Notes under the pieces: generated by a model
Told to the model about the DNA's origin: nothing
Databases searched by the model: none
The model's input: the letters and a program-made list of their open reading frames with translations, nothing else
DNA from: Coriobacteriales bacterium OH1046
Lineage (GTDB): Bacteria; Actinomycetota; Coriobacteriia; Coriobacteriales; Atopobiaceae
Direction: 5' to 3'
Length of the DNA stretch: 64,000 nt
Assembly (NCBI GenBank): GCA_004010535.1
Contig: RQYE01000003.1
Span: 124,001 to 188,000 of the forward strand
Part shown: positions 18,290-26,105 of the stretch, piece after piece
Position numbering within the stretch: the stretch's first letter is position 1
Layout of the letters: every line of letters begins with the position of its first letter
Made by a program: the position numbers and the translations under genes

Positions 18290-18387
18290 GAGGGGGCAGC
18301 CGTTCATCCGTTGCGGCACCGTTCCCGCCCTCATATCGGCTGCTTGCGGGTATGCTTGACAAAGCGTCCGCAGAGATGGGAGCCGCC

Positions 18388-19236
18388 ATGATCAAGCTCG
18401 TGCTGACCGACATGGACATGACCCTGCTTCCCTATGGGAGGCCGGCAAGCGACCGCGCCCTCGCCGCCATCCACCGGCTCGTCGACAGGGGCGTGTGCTT
18501 CGGCCCCGCCAGCGGGCGCGACTGGGACTCGGTCCTCGAATCGTTCAGGGGTGACGAGTCCTGCATGCAGACGGCCCTGCTCTCCAACGGCAAGAAGATC
18601 TATGCCCACGGCACCCTCGTCAACCAGACCTCGATGGACCGCTCCAACATCGTGACCATGGCCGAGATGGTCCATGACCTCCCGGGCGTCTATGTGAGCG
18701 GCCGGGGCGACAGGGGCGGCTTCATCTCCGGCTCCACCTACGAGAGCCTCATGGGCACCACCTGGGGGTCCCGTCGTGCGGACGAGCTCTGCGAGCCCGC
18801 CGACATCCCCGATTGGCCCATCGTCACCGCCGGGCTCCACTTCGAGGAGGGCTCCGAAGAGATCGACAACAACGAGTGGGCCGACAGGATACGCGCCGCC
18901 TGTCCCAAGCTCGACCTCATCTCGCCGGGGTCGCGCATGTTCGATTGCGTCCCCAAGGGCTGGTCCAAGGAGAGCGGCCTGCGCATCCTGCAGATCATCC
19001 TCGCCGTCGATGCGGACGAGGTCGTCTGCTTCGGCGATTCCGACAACGACTACAAGATCCTCTCGGCCGTGCCCCACTCCGTGGCGGTGGCCAACGCCAA
19101 CGATCGCGTCCGTGCCGTCGCGCGCCATCATATCGGCTCCTGCGAGGACGATGCGGTCGGATACGCCCTCGAGGATATAGCCGATCTCGACGAGGGCGCC
19201 TTCGAGAAATGGGACCGCGCCTATCGGGGTGCCTGA
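18388..19236 (+). CDS. HAD-superfamily phosphatase (Cof type)
   Basis: A 282-residue soluble hydrolase of the Cof/YidA group. The nucleophile motif DMDMT (Asp8, Asp10) is at the N-terminus and motif IV is FGDSDNDY near the C-terminus, with a C2-type cap between. The start at 18388 follows GGGAG at 5 nt; an in-frame ATG at 18352 has no ribosome-binding site. Family members dephosphorylate sugar phosphates or pyridoxal phosphate. Its place after a sugar PTS suggests a sugar-phosphate substrate, which is inference. Confidence 0.88.
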   Translation: MIKLVLTDMDMTLLPYGRPASDRALAAIHRLVDRGVCFGPASGRDWDSVLESFRGDESCMQTALLSNGKKIYAHGTLVNQTSMDRSNIVTMAEMVHDLPGVYVSGRGDRGGFISGSTYESLMGTTWGSRRADELCEPADIPDWPIVTAGLHFEEGSEEIDNNEWADRIRAACPKLDLISPGSRMFDCVPKGWSKESGLRILQIILAVDADEVVCFGDSDNDYKILSAVPHSVAVANANDRVRAVARHHIGSCEDDAVGYALEDIADLDEGAFEKWDRAYRGA

Positions 19237-19479
19237 GCCGGCTGCGGGTTAGGAAAGGTGGATGCCTTCCGCAACCGCTGGGTTCCGCTCTCCGATGGGC
19301 GCATGCGATGAGGTGCATGCCGCAGGGTACACCCATGTGCCCGATTGTGACAAGACAGTTAAAAAGAACTGGTGAAGAGCCTGTTTTAGCGTACCGGGCC
19401 CATCGTTGCCCTACACTTGACTCCATGTACATTTCCAGGTCCCTCTGGAGAAGAAGCTTGAACGAAGGAAGGAATCGCC

Positions 19480-21291
19480 ATGACCAAGCTTTCCCGTAGG
19501 AATTTCCTGAAGACGCTCGGCGGCGTGGTCGTCGTCGGCAGCCTTGCGGCGTGCAACGGCGGCGGATCGGGCGACGGCTCCGATACCACCGATACCACCG
19601 GGACCACCGGCGCATTCGCCACCCCCGAGGAGGCCGAGGCCGCCAAGGCCGAGATCCGCAGGGCAATCGGCCTGCTCTTCGACCGCACCTACATCTGCGA
19701 GCAGATCGCCCAGGCGGATCAGATCCCTGCGAGCACCTTCGTATGCCAGGGTGTGGGCGAGCCCGACGGCTCCGATTTCATGCACAACGCCGGCCGCGGC
19801 AACGGCACCGGCTACTACGACGCCGGCCAGGAGGCCCTCGCCGCCAACTTCGAGGCGGCTGTCGATGTCCTCAAGAAGTACTACACCTACGATGAGGGCA
19901 GCGGGATGTTCACCGACTTCCCCACGATGACCTACCTCTACAACACCAGCGAGTCCCACAAGGCCATCGGCGAGTACCTCCAGAGCGCGCTCGCGGGCGT
20001 CGGCATCACCATGAATATGGAGAACCAGGAGTGGGCCACCTTCCTCAACACCCGTAAGGACGGCAACTACTCCATCGCCCGCAACGGCTGGATCATGGAC
20101 TACACCGACCCGATCTGCATGCTCGATATGTGGACCTCCGGTTCCGGCAACAACGACGTCCAGTACGGCAAGGGCGCCCATGCCGATCTCGCCATGTACA
20201 ACCTCGACCTCACCCCGTGGGGCTACGACACCAAGGTCGAGAACGGCACTTGGGCCGAGACCTTCGACGTCCTCATCGACACCATCAACAAGTGCTCCGA
20301 TCAGCCCAAGCGCTTCGAGATGATGCACCTCGCCGAGGATATCCTCATGGATACCGGCTGCCTCTGCCCACTCTACTACTACACCAACCCCTACCTGCTC
20401 AACAAGGATGTCGAGGGCTTCTACGTCACGCCGCTGGGCTTCGCGCACTTCGAGAAGACCACCGTCGCGGGTGCCGGCGACTCCATCAACGTCACCTACG
20501 GCTCCGAGCCCGACACGCTCGACCCCGCCCTCAACTCCGCCGTCGACGGCGCCACCACGCTCGTCCACACCTTCGCCGGCCTCTCCAAGTGGGATCTCCA
20601 GCCCGACGGCACCTACGCCATCGCCCCCGAGTGCGCTCAGGAGATGGTCGAGGGCGTCGAGAACGAGGATGGGACCGTCACCTACACCTATACCCTCCGC
20701 GACGGCCTCACCTGGTCCGACGGCCAGCCGCTGACCGCCCATGACTTCGAGTTCGCATGGAAGCGCGCCGCCTCCGACGAGCTCGGCGCGGACTACGGCG
20801 AGATGTACTCCGTCATCGTCGGCTATCCCAACGACCTCGCCGTGACCGCCACCGATGACAAGACCCTCGAGGTCACCACGACCAACCTCATCGCATACTG
20901 GGACGAGCTCATGGCCTTCCCCGTGTTCTATCCGGTGCGCGAGGACGTCGTGTCCAACGAGTCTTGGGCAACCGATCCCGCCACCTACGTTTGCAACGGC
21001 CCCTACAGCATCTCCAAGTGGGATCACAACTCCGTCATCACGCTCACCAAGCGCGACGATTACTGGGATGCCGCCAACATCTCCATGTCCGAGATCAACT
21101 GGTACCTCTCCGATGACCATAACACCAACCTCGCCAACTGGGAGAACGGCGATTGGCACTACATCGACGAGATCCCCACGAACGAGATGGCCCGCGTCAA
21201 GGAGCAGTACGCCGACCAGTACGTCGTCGCCCCGTACGCCGGCACCTACTACGTCTGCTGGAACGTCAACACGGAGATCCTCCCCGCATAG
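19480..21291 (+). CDS. Oligopeptide-binding lipoprotein (OppA family) in circularly permuted order
   Basis: Extracytoplasmic peptide-binding protein, 603 residues, with a twin-arginine-like lipoprotein signal (SRRNFLKTLGG, lipobox LAAC, Cys25) and a Gly/Thr linker. Residues 47-330 match the C-terminal half of OppA: RRAIGLLFDRTYI, LYNTSESHK, NQEWATFLNTR, ARNGWIMDYTDP and LYYYTNPYLL. Residues 333-603 match the N-terminal half: SINVTYGSEPDTLDPALN, LRDGLTWSDGQPLTAHDFEF, NGPYSISKWDHNSVITL, and it ends at YYVCWNVNTE, exactly where the C-half would normally continue. So the order is signal, C-half, N-half, with both joints in frame. It probably serves one of the Opp permeases about 10 kb upstream. 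Confidence 0.93.
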   Translation: MTKLSRRNFLKTLGGVVVVGSLAACNGGGSGDGSDTTDTTGTTGAFATPEEAEAAKAEIRRAIGLLFDRTYICEQIAQADQIPASTFVCQGVGEPDGSDFMHNAGRGNGTGYYDAGQEALAANFEAAVDVLKKYYTYDEGSGMFTDFPTMTYLYNTSESHKAIGEYLQSALAGVGITMNMENQEWATFLNTRKDGNYSIARNGWIMDYTDPICMLDMWTSGSGNNDVQYGKGAHADLAMYNLDLTPWGYDTKVENGTWAETFDVLIDTINKCSDQPKRFEMMHLAEDILMDTGCLCPLYYYTNPYLLNKDVEGFYVTPLGFAHFEKTTVAGAGDSINVTYGSEPDTLDPALNSAVDGATTLVHTFAGLSKWDLQPDGTYAIAPECAQEMVEGVENEDGTVTYTYTLRDGLTWSDGQPLTAHDFEFAWKRAASDELGADYGEMYSVIVGYPNDLAVTATDDKTLEVTTTNLIAYWDELMAFPVFYPVREDVVSNESWATDPATYVCNGPYSISKWDHNSVITLTKRDDYWDAANISMSEINWYLSDDHNTNLANWENGDWHYIDEIPTNEMARVKEQYADQYVVAPYAGTYYVCWNVNTEILPA

Positions 21292-21318
21292 TTCCCAGCG
21301 CCCGCATCGTGCTTCGGC

Positions 21319-21357
21319 ATGCGCCCCCGGCATCGTGCCGGGGGCGCATCGTTTTTT
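21319..21357 (+). terminator. Strong intrinsic terminator of the binding-protein gene
   Basis: A perfect 14-bp stem (ATGCGCCCCCGGCA at 21319-21332, complement at 21336-21349) with a 3-nt loop and CGTTTTTT directly after, 28 bp past the stop codon. The gene is therefore very probably monocistronic at its 3' end. Confidence 0.88.
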
Positions 21358-21400
21358 GAATCGCAGGGGAGTCCTCTCTCTATTCAGGTCTCTATTCTTG

Positions 21401-21540
21401 CAGCACGATCCCCGGCGACTGTACAGTCGCGGGGGACTTTGCTGGGAAAACGCGTTGAGAAGGGCCTGCGCGCAAGGCTCGGAGAAACATTTGCCCAGCA
21501 CGACCCTCGGTGACTGTACAGCCGATGGGAGCTTTGCTGG
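21401..21540. repeat. Two-hairpin repeat element, locus 1
   Basis: Two related imperfect palindromes at about 21401-21446 and 21495-21540. Each starts CAGCACGA, has a GACTGTACAG core (GCGACTGTACAGTCGC in the first copy) and ends TTTGCTGG, so that CCAGCA and TGCTGG close the second copy. The TGTACA centres are 95 bp apart. The same pair with the same 95-bp spacing recurs at 47838-47970. The element fills much of the 338-bp gap between the binding-protein gene and the kinase gene; nothing else is seen there apart from the terminator. Confidence 0.8.
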
Positions 21541-21629
21541 CGATAAGGAGCCAGGGTCGCTTGCCACGGTCTTGCAGGGCGTCTGCTTCCTGTATAGTTG
21601 GATGTCGATGGATGGGCGGGGGAGGTTTT

Positions 21630-22412
21630 ATGGATGGGGTTCGCAGCTTCGGCGTGACGGTCAACGGATACGAGTATGAGGCGCGCTACAGTGCCGATAC
21701 GGTCGAGGGGGTGTTCCTGCCCCTGCTGAGGCGTCTGAAGTCCCTCCAAGAACGCTTGGGCAGCCGTTTGGTGGTCTATCTCGCCGCCCCTCCGGGAGCC
21801 GGCAAATCGACCATCGCGACCGTGCTCGAGCTGCTCGCCAAGGAGGAGCTCGGCCGTGCTGTCTTCCAAGCGGTGGGCCTCGATGGGTTCCACTACCGCA
21901 ACGATTATCTCAAGACCCATGCCATCTACCGGGATGGGAGACCCTTGCCGCTCAAGGCCATCAAGGGTGCACCCGAATCCTTCGATCTCGAACGGTTCTA
22001 CAAGCACCTCTCCTCCCTGAAGGCCATGGCCAAGATGCCGTGGCCGGTCTACGATCGCACCATCCACGAGCCACGCGACAAGGGGACGTGGATCTACGCC
22101 GATATCGTGCTCATCGAGGGCAACTACCTGCTCCTCGACGAGGAGTACTGGGACGATTTCGCCAAACTCTGCGACTACAGCATCTTCATCCGCGTGGACG
22201 AGGGGGACGTGCGCGAGCGCCTCATCGCCCGCAAGGCCAAGGGGGGTATCTCCCGCGCGCAGGCCGAGGCCCACTACGAGCGCTGCGACGGCCCCAACGT
22301 GCGCCGCATCCTCGAACACGTCTGCGCGCATGACGAGGGATACCGTCTCGTTGAGCGGGATGGCGTGTCATCGCTCATGCCGGAAGGGAAGGACGGGGTG
22401 CCCAATGCATAG
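21630..22412 (+). CDS. P-loop nucleoside/sugar kinase (uridine kinase-like)
   Basis: A 260-residue soluble kinase of the uridine kinase/pantothenate kinase/phosphoribulokinase fold. It has Walker A GAGKST near residue 58 (YLAAPPGAGKST), the substrate segment GLDGFHYRNDYL, and IVLIEGNYLLLDEEYWDD, which together are typical of YggC/FrcK-like nucleoside or sugar kinases. The ATG at 21630 follows GGGGGAGG. The stop overlaps the start of the GDPD gene. The true substrate is unknown. Confidence 0.85.
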   Translation: MDGVRSFGVTVNGYEYEARYSADTVEGVFLPLLRRLKSLQERLGSRLVVYLAAPPGAGKSTIATVLELLAKEELGRAVFQAVGLDGFHYRNDYLKTHAIYRDGRPLPLKAIKGAPESFDLERFYKHLSSLKAMAKMPWPVYDRTIHEPRDKGTWIYADIVLIEGNYLLLDEEYWDDFAKLCDYSIFIRVDEGDVRERLIARKAKGGISRAQAEAHYERCDGPNVRRILEHVCAHDEGYRLVERDGVSSLMPEGKDGVPNA

Positions 22413-23286
22413 GGGCTTCATCAAGGGTGCGCTTCTCGGTGCCGGACTTTTGGGAGCGAGCTGTGCCGTGGTCGCCCCGCGCCCCCGCTCCTACGAGCGC
22501 GAGCGCATCTGGGCATATCTCAGGCGCTTCCGCTATGCGCACCGGGGCCTCCACGATCCTTCCCTCGGGATTCCCGAGAACTCGATTCCCGCCTTCGAGC
22601 GCGCGGCGGGCCTGGGTTTCGGATCCGAGCTCGACGTGCACCTCACATCCGATAGGCGCCTCGTGGTGGTGCACGACTCCGATCTGGCGCGCCTCACCGG
22701 CGAGCAGGCTATCGTCGAGGAGCTGTCTCTACCTGAGCTCGCGCAGCTCAGATTGGGCGGCACCGGGGAGCGCATCCCGCTCTTCTCCGAGGTGCTCGGA
22801 GTCTACGGGCGACAGGGTATGAAGATCCCGCTTATCGTGGAGGTCAAGACCAGGGACGATAATCATGCCCAGCTCGCGGCCGCCGTCATGGAGGAGCTTG
22901 ATCGGCATGCCCTCATCTTCTGCATGGAGAGCTTCGATCCGCGCGTGGTGCAGTGGCTGCGGCTCAACCGGGGAGACGTGTTCCGCGGCCAGCTTGCGCA
23001 GAACTTCCTGCTCGCGGGCGACGGTACCGGCAGGGGACCGCTTGCGGATTGCGCGGCGACCCTGCTTGCGGCCAACGTCTTCACGCGGCCTGATTTCGTG
23101 GCGTATCGCTGGAGCGATAGGCTGATGCCGCCTGCGATGCTGTCAACCAGGGTCATGGGCGCCGCCTATGCGGGTTGGACGCTCCATTCCCCAGCCGAGC
23201 TGCTCGCCTGCGAGCGTAGGGGAGGGATAGGCATCTTCGAGGGATTCGTGCCCGATCCGCAGTCCTCTGCCTACGCGAACGACTGA
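22405..23286 (+). CDS. Glycerophosphodiester phosphodiesterase family protein
   Basis: A 293-residue protein that hydrolyses glycerophosphodiesters such as those from membrane lipids or teichoic acids. After a short hydrophobic N-terminal anchor (about residues 6-25) comes the GDPD barrel: the general-base His in AHRGLHD, the metal-binding ENSIPAFERA and ELDVHLTSDRRLVVVHD. The catalytic region is intact. The ATG at 22405 overlaps the kinase stop by 8 nt, so the two are probably co-translated. The end overlaps the convergent MarR-type gene by 16 bp. Confidence 0.9.
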   Translation: MHRGFIKGALLGAGLLGASCAVVAPRPRSYERERIWAYLRRFRYAHRGLHDPSLGIPENSIPAFERAAGLGFGSELDVHLTSDRRLVVVHDSDLARLTGEQAIVEELSLPELAQLRLGGTGERIPLFSEVLGVYGRQGMKIPLIVEVKTRDDNHAQLAAAVMEELDRHALIFCMESFDPRVVQWLRLNRGDVFRGQLAQNFLLAGDGTGRGPLADCAATLLAANVFTRPDFVAYRWSDRLMPPAMLSTRVMGAAYAGWTLHSPAELLACERRGGIGIFEGFVPDPQSSAYAND

Positions 23287-23702
23287 AGCACCTTCGTCAG
23301 GAGCCTTTTGAGCTCGAGCGCCTCCTCAGGTGCGAGCTTGAGGCATCCTGCCATGCAGAAGGGCACATCGACGGCCCTCTTGCGCAGGTCGCGCCCTTCA
23401 TCGGTGAGCGTTACGATAACGGCGCGCTCGTCTTCCTTCGATCGCTCGCGCTGTACGTAGCCATGGTTCTCGAGCCGCTTCAGAAGCGGCGTGAGCGTTG
23501 CGGAATCCAGGTAGAGCTTGGCTCCGAGCTCGCCTACGGTGATGCCGTCGTGCTCCCAGAGCGCCATCATGGCGACGTATTGCGTATAGGTGAGCCCGAG
23601 CGGGCCGAGCAGGGGCTTGTACTGGCGCGTGAGCTCCTTGGAGGCGGCGTAGAGGGGGAAGCACAGCTGATTCTCCAAAGCGAGCGGGTCGTAGTCCTCC
23701 AT
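23271..23702 (-). CDS. MarR-family regulator, OhrR-like
   Basis: A 143-residue winged-helix repressor. The N-terminus LENQLCFPLYAASKELTRQY with Cys14 and PLGLTYTQYVAMMALWE are typical of OhrR, in which this Cys senses organic peroxides. The recognition helix region is LYLDSATLTPLLKRLENHGY. I start at the ATG at 23702, spaced from AAAGGA; a GTG at 23711 is nearly on top of that site. No ohrA-type peroxidase gene is adjacent, so the target genes are unclear. It probably controls itself through the palindrome at 23747. Confidence 0.88.
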   Translation of the reverse strand: MEDYDPLALENQLCFPLYAASKELTRQYKPLLGPLGLTYTQYVAMMALWEHDGITVGELGAKLYLDSATLTPLLKRLENHGYVQRERSKEDERAVIVTLTDEGRDLRKRAVDVPFCMAGCLKLAPEEALELKRLLTKVLQSFA

Positions 23703-23746
23703 CGCGTCCACATCCTTTCAGAGCGCTATACAATCGCGCACGATTA

Positions 23747-23764
23747 TATCATGTAGTTATGATA
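23747..23764 (-). promoter_or_regulatory. Operator overlapping the promoter of the MarR-type gene
   Basis: A perfect TATCAT-N6-ATGATA inverted repeat. A consensus TATAAT -10 hexamer on the minus strand (complement of 23743-23748) overlaps one arm. The size and symmetry suit a MarR dimer, and the placement supports autorepression. The -35 partner is weak. Confidence 0.5.
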
Positions 23765-24068
23765 CGCCTTTTCCGCAGGGTGCGGACGGGTGGAGAAGTT
23801 ATACGCAACGTCTCTACGCAGCGTTGGCCGAACCTCATCCGGGATGCATCCCGCCATCTGTGCTTCCGAACTTTTTCCCCGTGTGCGAGATGGGCCTGCG
23901 CGAGGATTTTGCTCCGTTCAACTGGAGCGCTTGCCCCGTCCGCAAGCCTGCCGCCAGATCTTGGAAAGCGCATGGCCAGCACCTTCGGGATAGCCATGGG
24001 TTATCTACAGGGTTCGCGATGACAATCCCTTTAGGAGGAATCCGAGAGGGGAAGAAGGTTTCGCGACG
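23765..24068. other. Intergenic stretch before the tad locus
   Basis: About 300 bp between the MarR operator and cpaB. Short open frames exist on both strands but have no RBS and no family resemblance. A TTATCTACA at 24001-24009 differs by one base from a DnaA box and stands alone. No terminator or clear promoter for the pilus genes was found; the RBS GAAGAAGG of cpaB is at the end. Confidence 0.5.
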
Positions 24069-24872
24069 ATGTCGAGACGGATTCGTTTGGTGTTGGCGGC
24101 GCTCTGCGCTTTGGCATCGTGCGGAGCATGCCTCATCTACGGCGAGAGCATAAAGGCACGGGAGGAGCAAGCGCGGCTCGATGTCCTCGAACGCTACGGC
24201 GGGGAGGTCGTGACCCTGCTCGTCGCCACCCGGAACCTCGAATACGGCGACATCATAGATGCGAGCGCAATCGAAGCGCGCGAATGGCTGGCAGATCTTG
24301 CACCCGAGCAGGCGTTGGTACATCTCGAGGATGCCATCGGCAGGCAGGTCACGGTCCCGCTTGCCAAGGGGCTCCCGCTCACGCAGCTCAATGTCCGCGA
24401 TGGCGCAAGCGGCCTCGATGTTCCCGCCGGGTTCGTTGCGCTCTCGCTCCCCCTGACCGATAAGCTCGGGCTCTCGAGGAATATCTCCGCAGGCACGAAG
24501 GTTGTTGCCTATTCGGTTGGCACGAACAGCACCGTGCTGCTCACCGGCGATGCGCTCATCCTCGCATCGCCGATCGAGACCACGGCCTTCTCCTCGATCC
24601 AGACGATATCGCTTGCCGTGCGACCTGAGGACGTGAGCGCCGTGCTGGGAGCAAGCGCGCGCGGCGACCTGCGGCTCGTGGTCCCCGCAGATGATGTCGA
24701 ATTCGCACATGACGCCTCGGAAGGCGCTCCCGTGGATGTGCCTGCAAAGGACGGAGCCGTCGAGGGAACCTCCGCGCAGGAGGAAGCGCTCGGCGAGGAT
24801 GCGCAAAATGGTTCCAATCCGTCGAGCGAGCCGGTCCCGTCCCGCGAGACGGTAGAGGAGAGCGAGGAATAG
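24069..24872 (+). CDS. cpaB: Flp pilus assembly protein CpaB/RcpC
   Basis: A 267-residue exported protein with an N-terminal membrane anchor (LVLAALCALASCGACLIYG), followed by a SAF domain (about residues 47-112: VVTLLVATRNLEYGDIIDAS and LAKGLPLTQLNV) and the RcpC-type domain (VPAGFVALSLPLTDKLGLSR). In Gram-negative Tad systems CpaB works with the outer-membrane secretin; here it may act in the cell wall space. The acidic Ser/Glu/Pro-rich tail (from about 215) is long. It is the first gene of the tad cluster and abuts tadZ directly. Confidence 0.88.
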   Translation: MSRRIRLVLAALCALASCGACLIYGESIKAREEQARLDVLERYGGEVVTLLVATRNLEYGDIIDASAIEAREWLADLAPEQALVHLEDAIGRQVTVPLAKGLPLTQLNVRDGASGLDVPAGFVALSLPLTDKLGLSRNISAGTKVVAYSVGTNSTVLLTGDALILASPIETTAFSSIQTISLAVRPEDVSAVLGASARGDLRLVVPADDVEFAHDASEGAPVDVPAKDGAVEGTSAQEEALGEDAQNGSNPSSEPVPSRETVEESEE

Positions 24873-26105
24873 ATGCAACCCGTCACCTGTTTCTGCTGCT
24901 GCCCGCCTGTCCGGCGAGGATCGGTCTCCGAAGCCGTGCATACGCTGTATCCCCATGCGGCCTGCATCTTCGCAGACTCCGCAGCGGAGCTCCGGGAGAC
25001 GCTCATCGGGCAGGATGGGGGGATATGCATCGCGCTTGCAGGATACAGCGAGAGCGGCGTCTCGGATATCAACCTCTGCGCGGCCATCGCGCGCGATGGA
25101 TGTGCGCACGAGGTGGTGCTCGCGGTGGATAGCGCCTCGGGATCGCTGCGCTCGCGTGCGAAGCGCGCCGGAATCTCCCGCATACTCGAGCCCGAGAAGA
25201 TCCAATCCCATCCCGTGCGGGAAACAGAGGAACATACCATGCAGGTAGAGATGCGTCGCACGGAGCCTGCACGGGATGGGTCGGATGGGCGGGCCCCGCT
25301 TGTGGTGCTCTGCTCGGGTCGGGGCGGGGTGGGCAAGACCTCGCTTACCGCGACGGCAGCGCTCATCGCGGCGTCATGGGGCCTGCATGTGGGTCTCATC
25401 GACCTCGATCTTGCCAATGGCAACCTCTATACCTGCTTCGGTCTCAAACGCGGTGCGGATCTCGCCTCCCTTGCCGCGCCAGATCCAGAGGCGATTGCCA
25501 GCCTATCCCTTTCCGTCGGCGATTCGATCGAGCTCTGGGGTCCCTGCAGCCTCCCCGAATTGGCGGAGAAGGCCGCGCCCTTCGCGGATGCGCTCATAGA
25601 CTGCGCGCGCTCGAACGCAGACCTCGTCTTGGCCGACACCGCCTCCACGACGACCGATGCGGTGGCCGGGGCCCTGCAACGTGCCGATCGGGTGGTTCTC
25701 GTCTACGATGGCCGCCAAGCCTCGCTTGCCGCCCTCGCCCGCTTGGGAGGGCTTGCCGTGCGTCTCGGGGTGGCACGCACCCGGATCATGCGGCTCGAGA
25801 ACCATGCCGACCCGTATGCGAAACCCGACTACTCGTATGCGCGGGCGGAGATGGGGCTCGAGGTTGCCCGTCCGCTCAGGGTTTTCGAGGGCGGTCCGGA
25901 GGTGGCGCAGCTCATGGGAGAGGGGCTTGCCGGCGAGCTTGCCCGGTACTCCTGCGATTTCACGCGATCGGTCGCCTCGTGCCTCGCCCAGATCCTGGCC
26001 GAGCTCGGCTGCCTTCCCGACTGCGAGGCGGCGCGCAGGGCCTCCCGCGAGCCTTCGGTCAAGCGGAGGTTCTGGCGCTTCTCGCGCGGCAGGGAGGTGG
26101 GCTAG
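24873..26105 (+). CDS. tadZ: TadZ/CpaE pilus-localisation ATPase
   Basis: A 410-residue protein with an N-terminal receiver-like domain (about 1-115) and a MinD/ParA-type ATPase domain. The deviant Walker A SGRGGVGKTS is near residues 148-157 (R replaces the usual K), followed by HVGLIDLDLANGNLY and LVLADTAST. TadZ marks the cell site where the pilus machine is built. It starts 1 nt after the cpaB stop and runs to within 1 nt of tadA, so the operon is tightly coupled. Confidence 0.88.
   Translation: MQPVTCFCCCPPVRRGSVSEAVHTLYPHAACIFADSAAELRETLIGQDGGICIALAGYSESGVSDINLCAAIARDGCAHEVVLAVDSASGSLRSRAKRAGISRILEPEKIQSHPVRETEEHTMQVEMRRTEPARDGSDGRAPLVVLCSGRGGVGKTSLTATAALIAASWGLHVGLIDLDLANGNLYTCFGLKRGADLASLAAPDPEAIASLSLSVGDSIELWGPCSLPELAEKAAPFADALIDCARSNADLVLADTASTTTDAVAGALQRADRVVLVYDGRQASLAALARLGGLAVRLGVARTRIMRLENHADPYAKPDYSYARAEMGLEVARPLRVFEGGPEVAQLMGEGLAGELARYSCDFTRSVASCLAQILAELGCLPDCEAARRASREPSVKRRFWRFSRGREVG

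Noticed and set aside
19237-19479. Promoter for the binding-protein gene
   Set aside because: Candidate pairs such as TTGCCC with TACATT are too weak to list, although a promoter must exist in this gap.
21401-21540. Possible CRISPR array
   Set aside because: Only two units per locus, palindromic, with 95-bp centre spacing and no cas genes in the window.
19411-21567. A 718-codon minus-strand frame opposite the binding-protein gene
   Set aside because: The product is Gly/Val/Asp-biased with no motif, and the plus strand clearly encodes an OppA-type protein.
24001-24009. DnaA-box-like TTATCTACA
   Set aside because: A single site with one mismatch and no cluster; no dnaA, dnaN or AT-rich unwinding region nearby, so it is no origin.
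23759-24022. Short open frames in the gap before cpaB
   Set aside because: No RBS, no conservation visible and an Arg/Ser-rich composition that is typical of chance frames.
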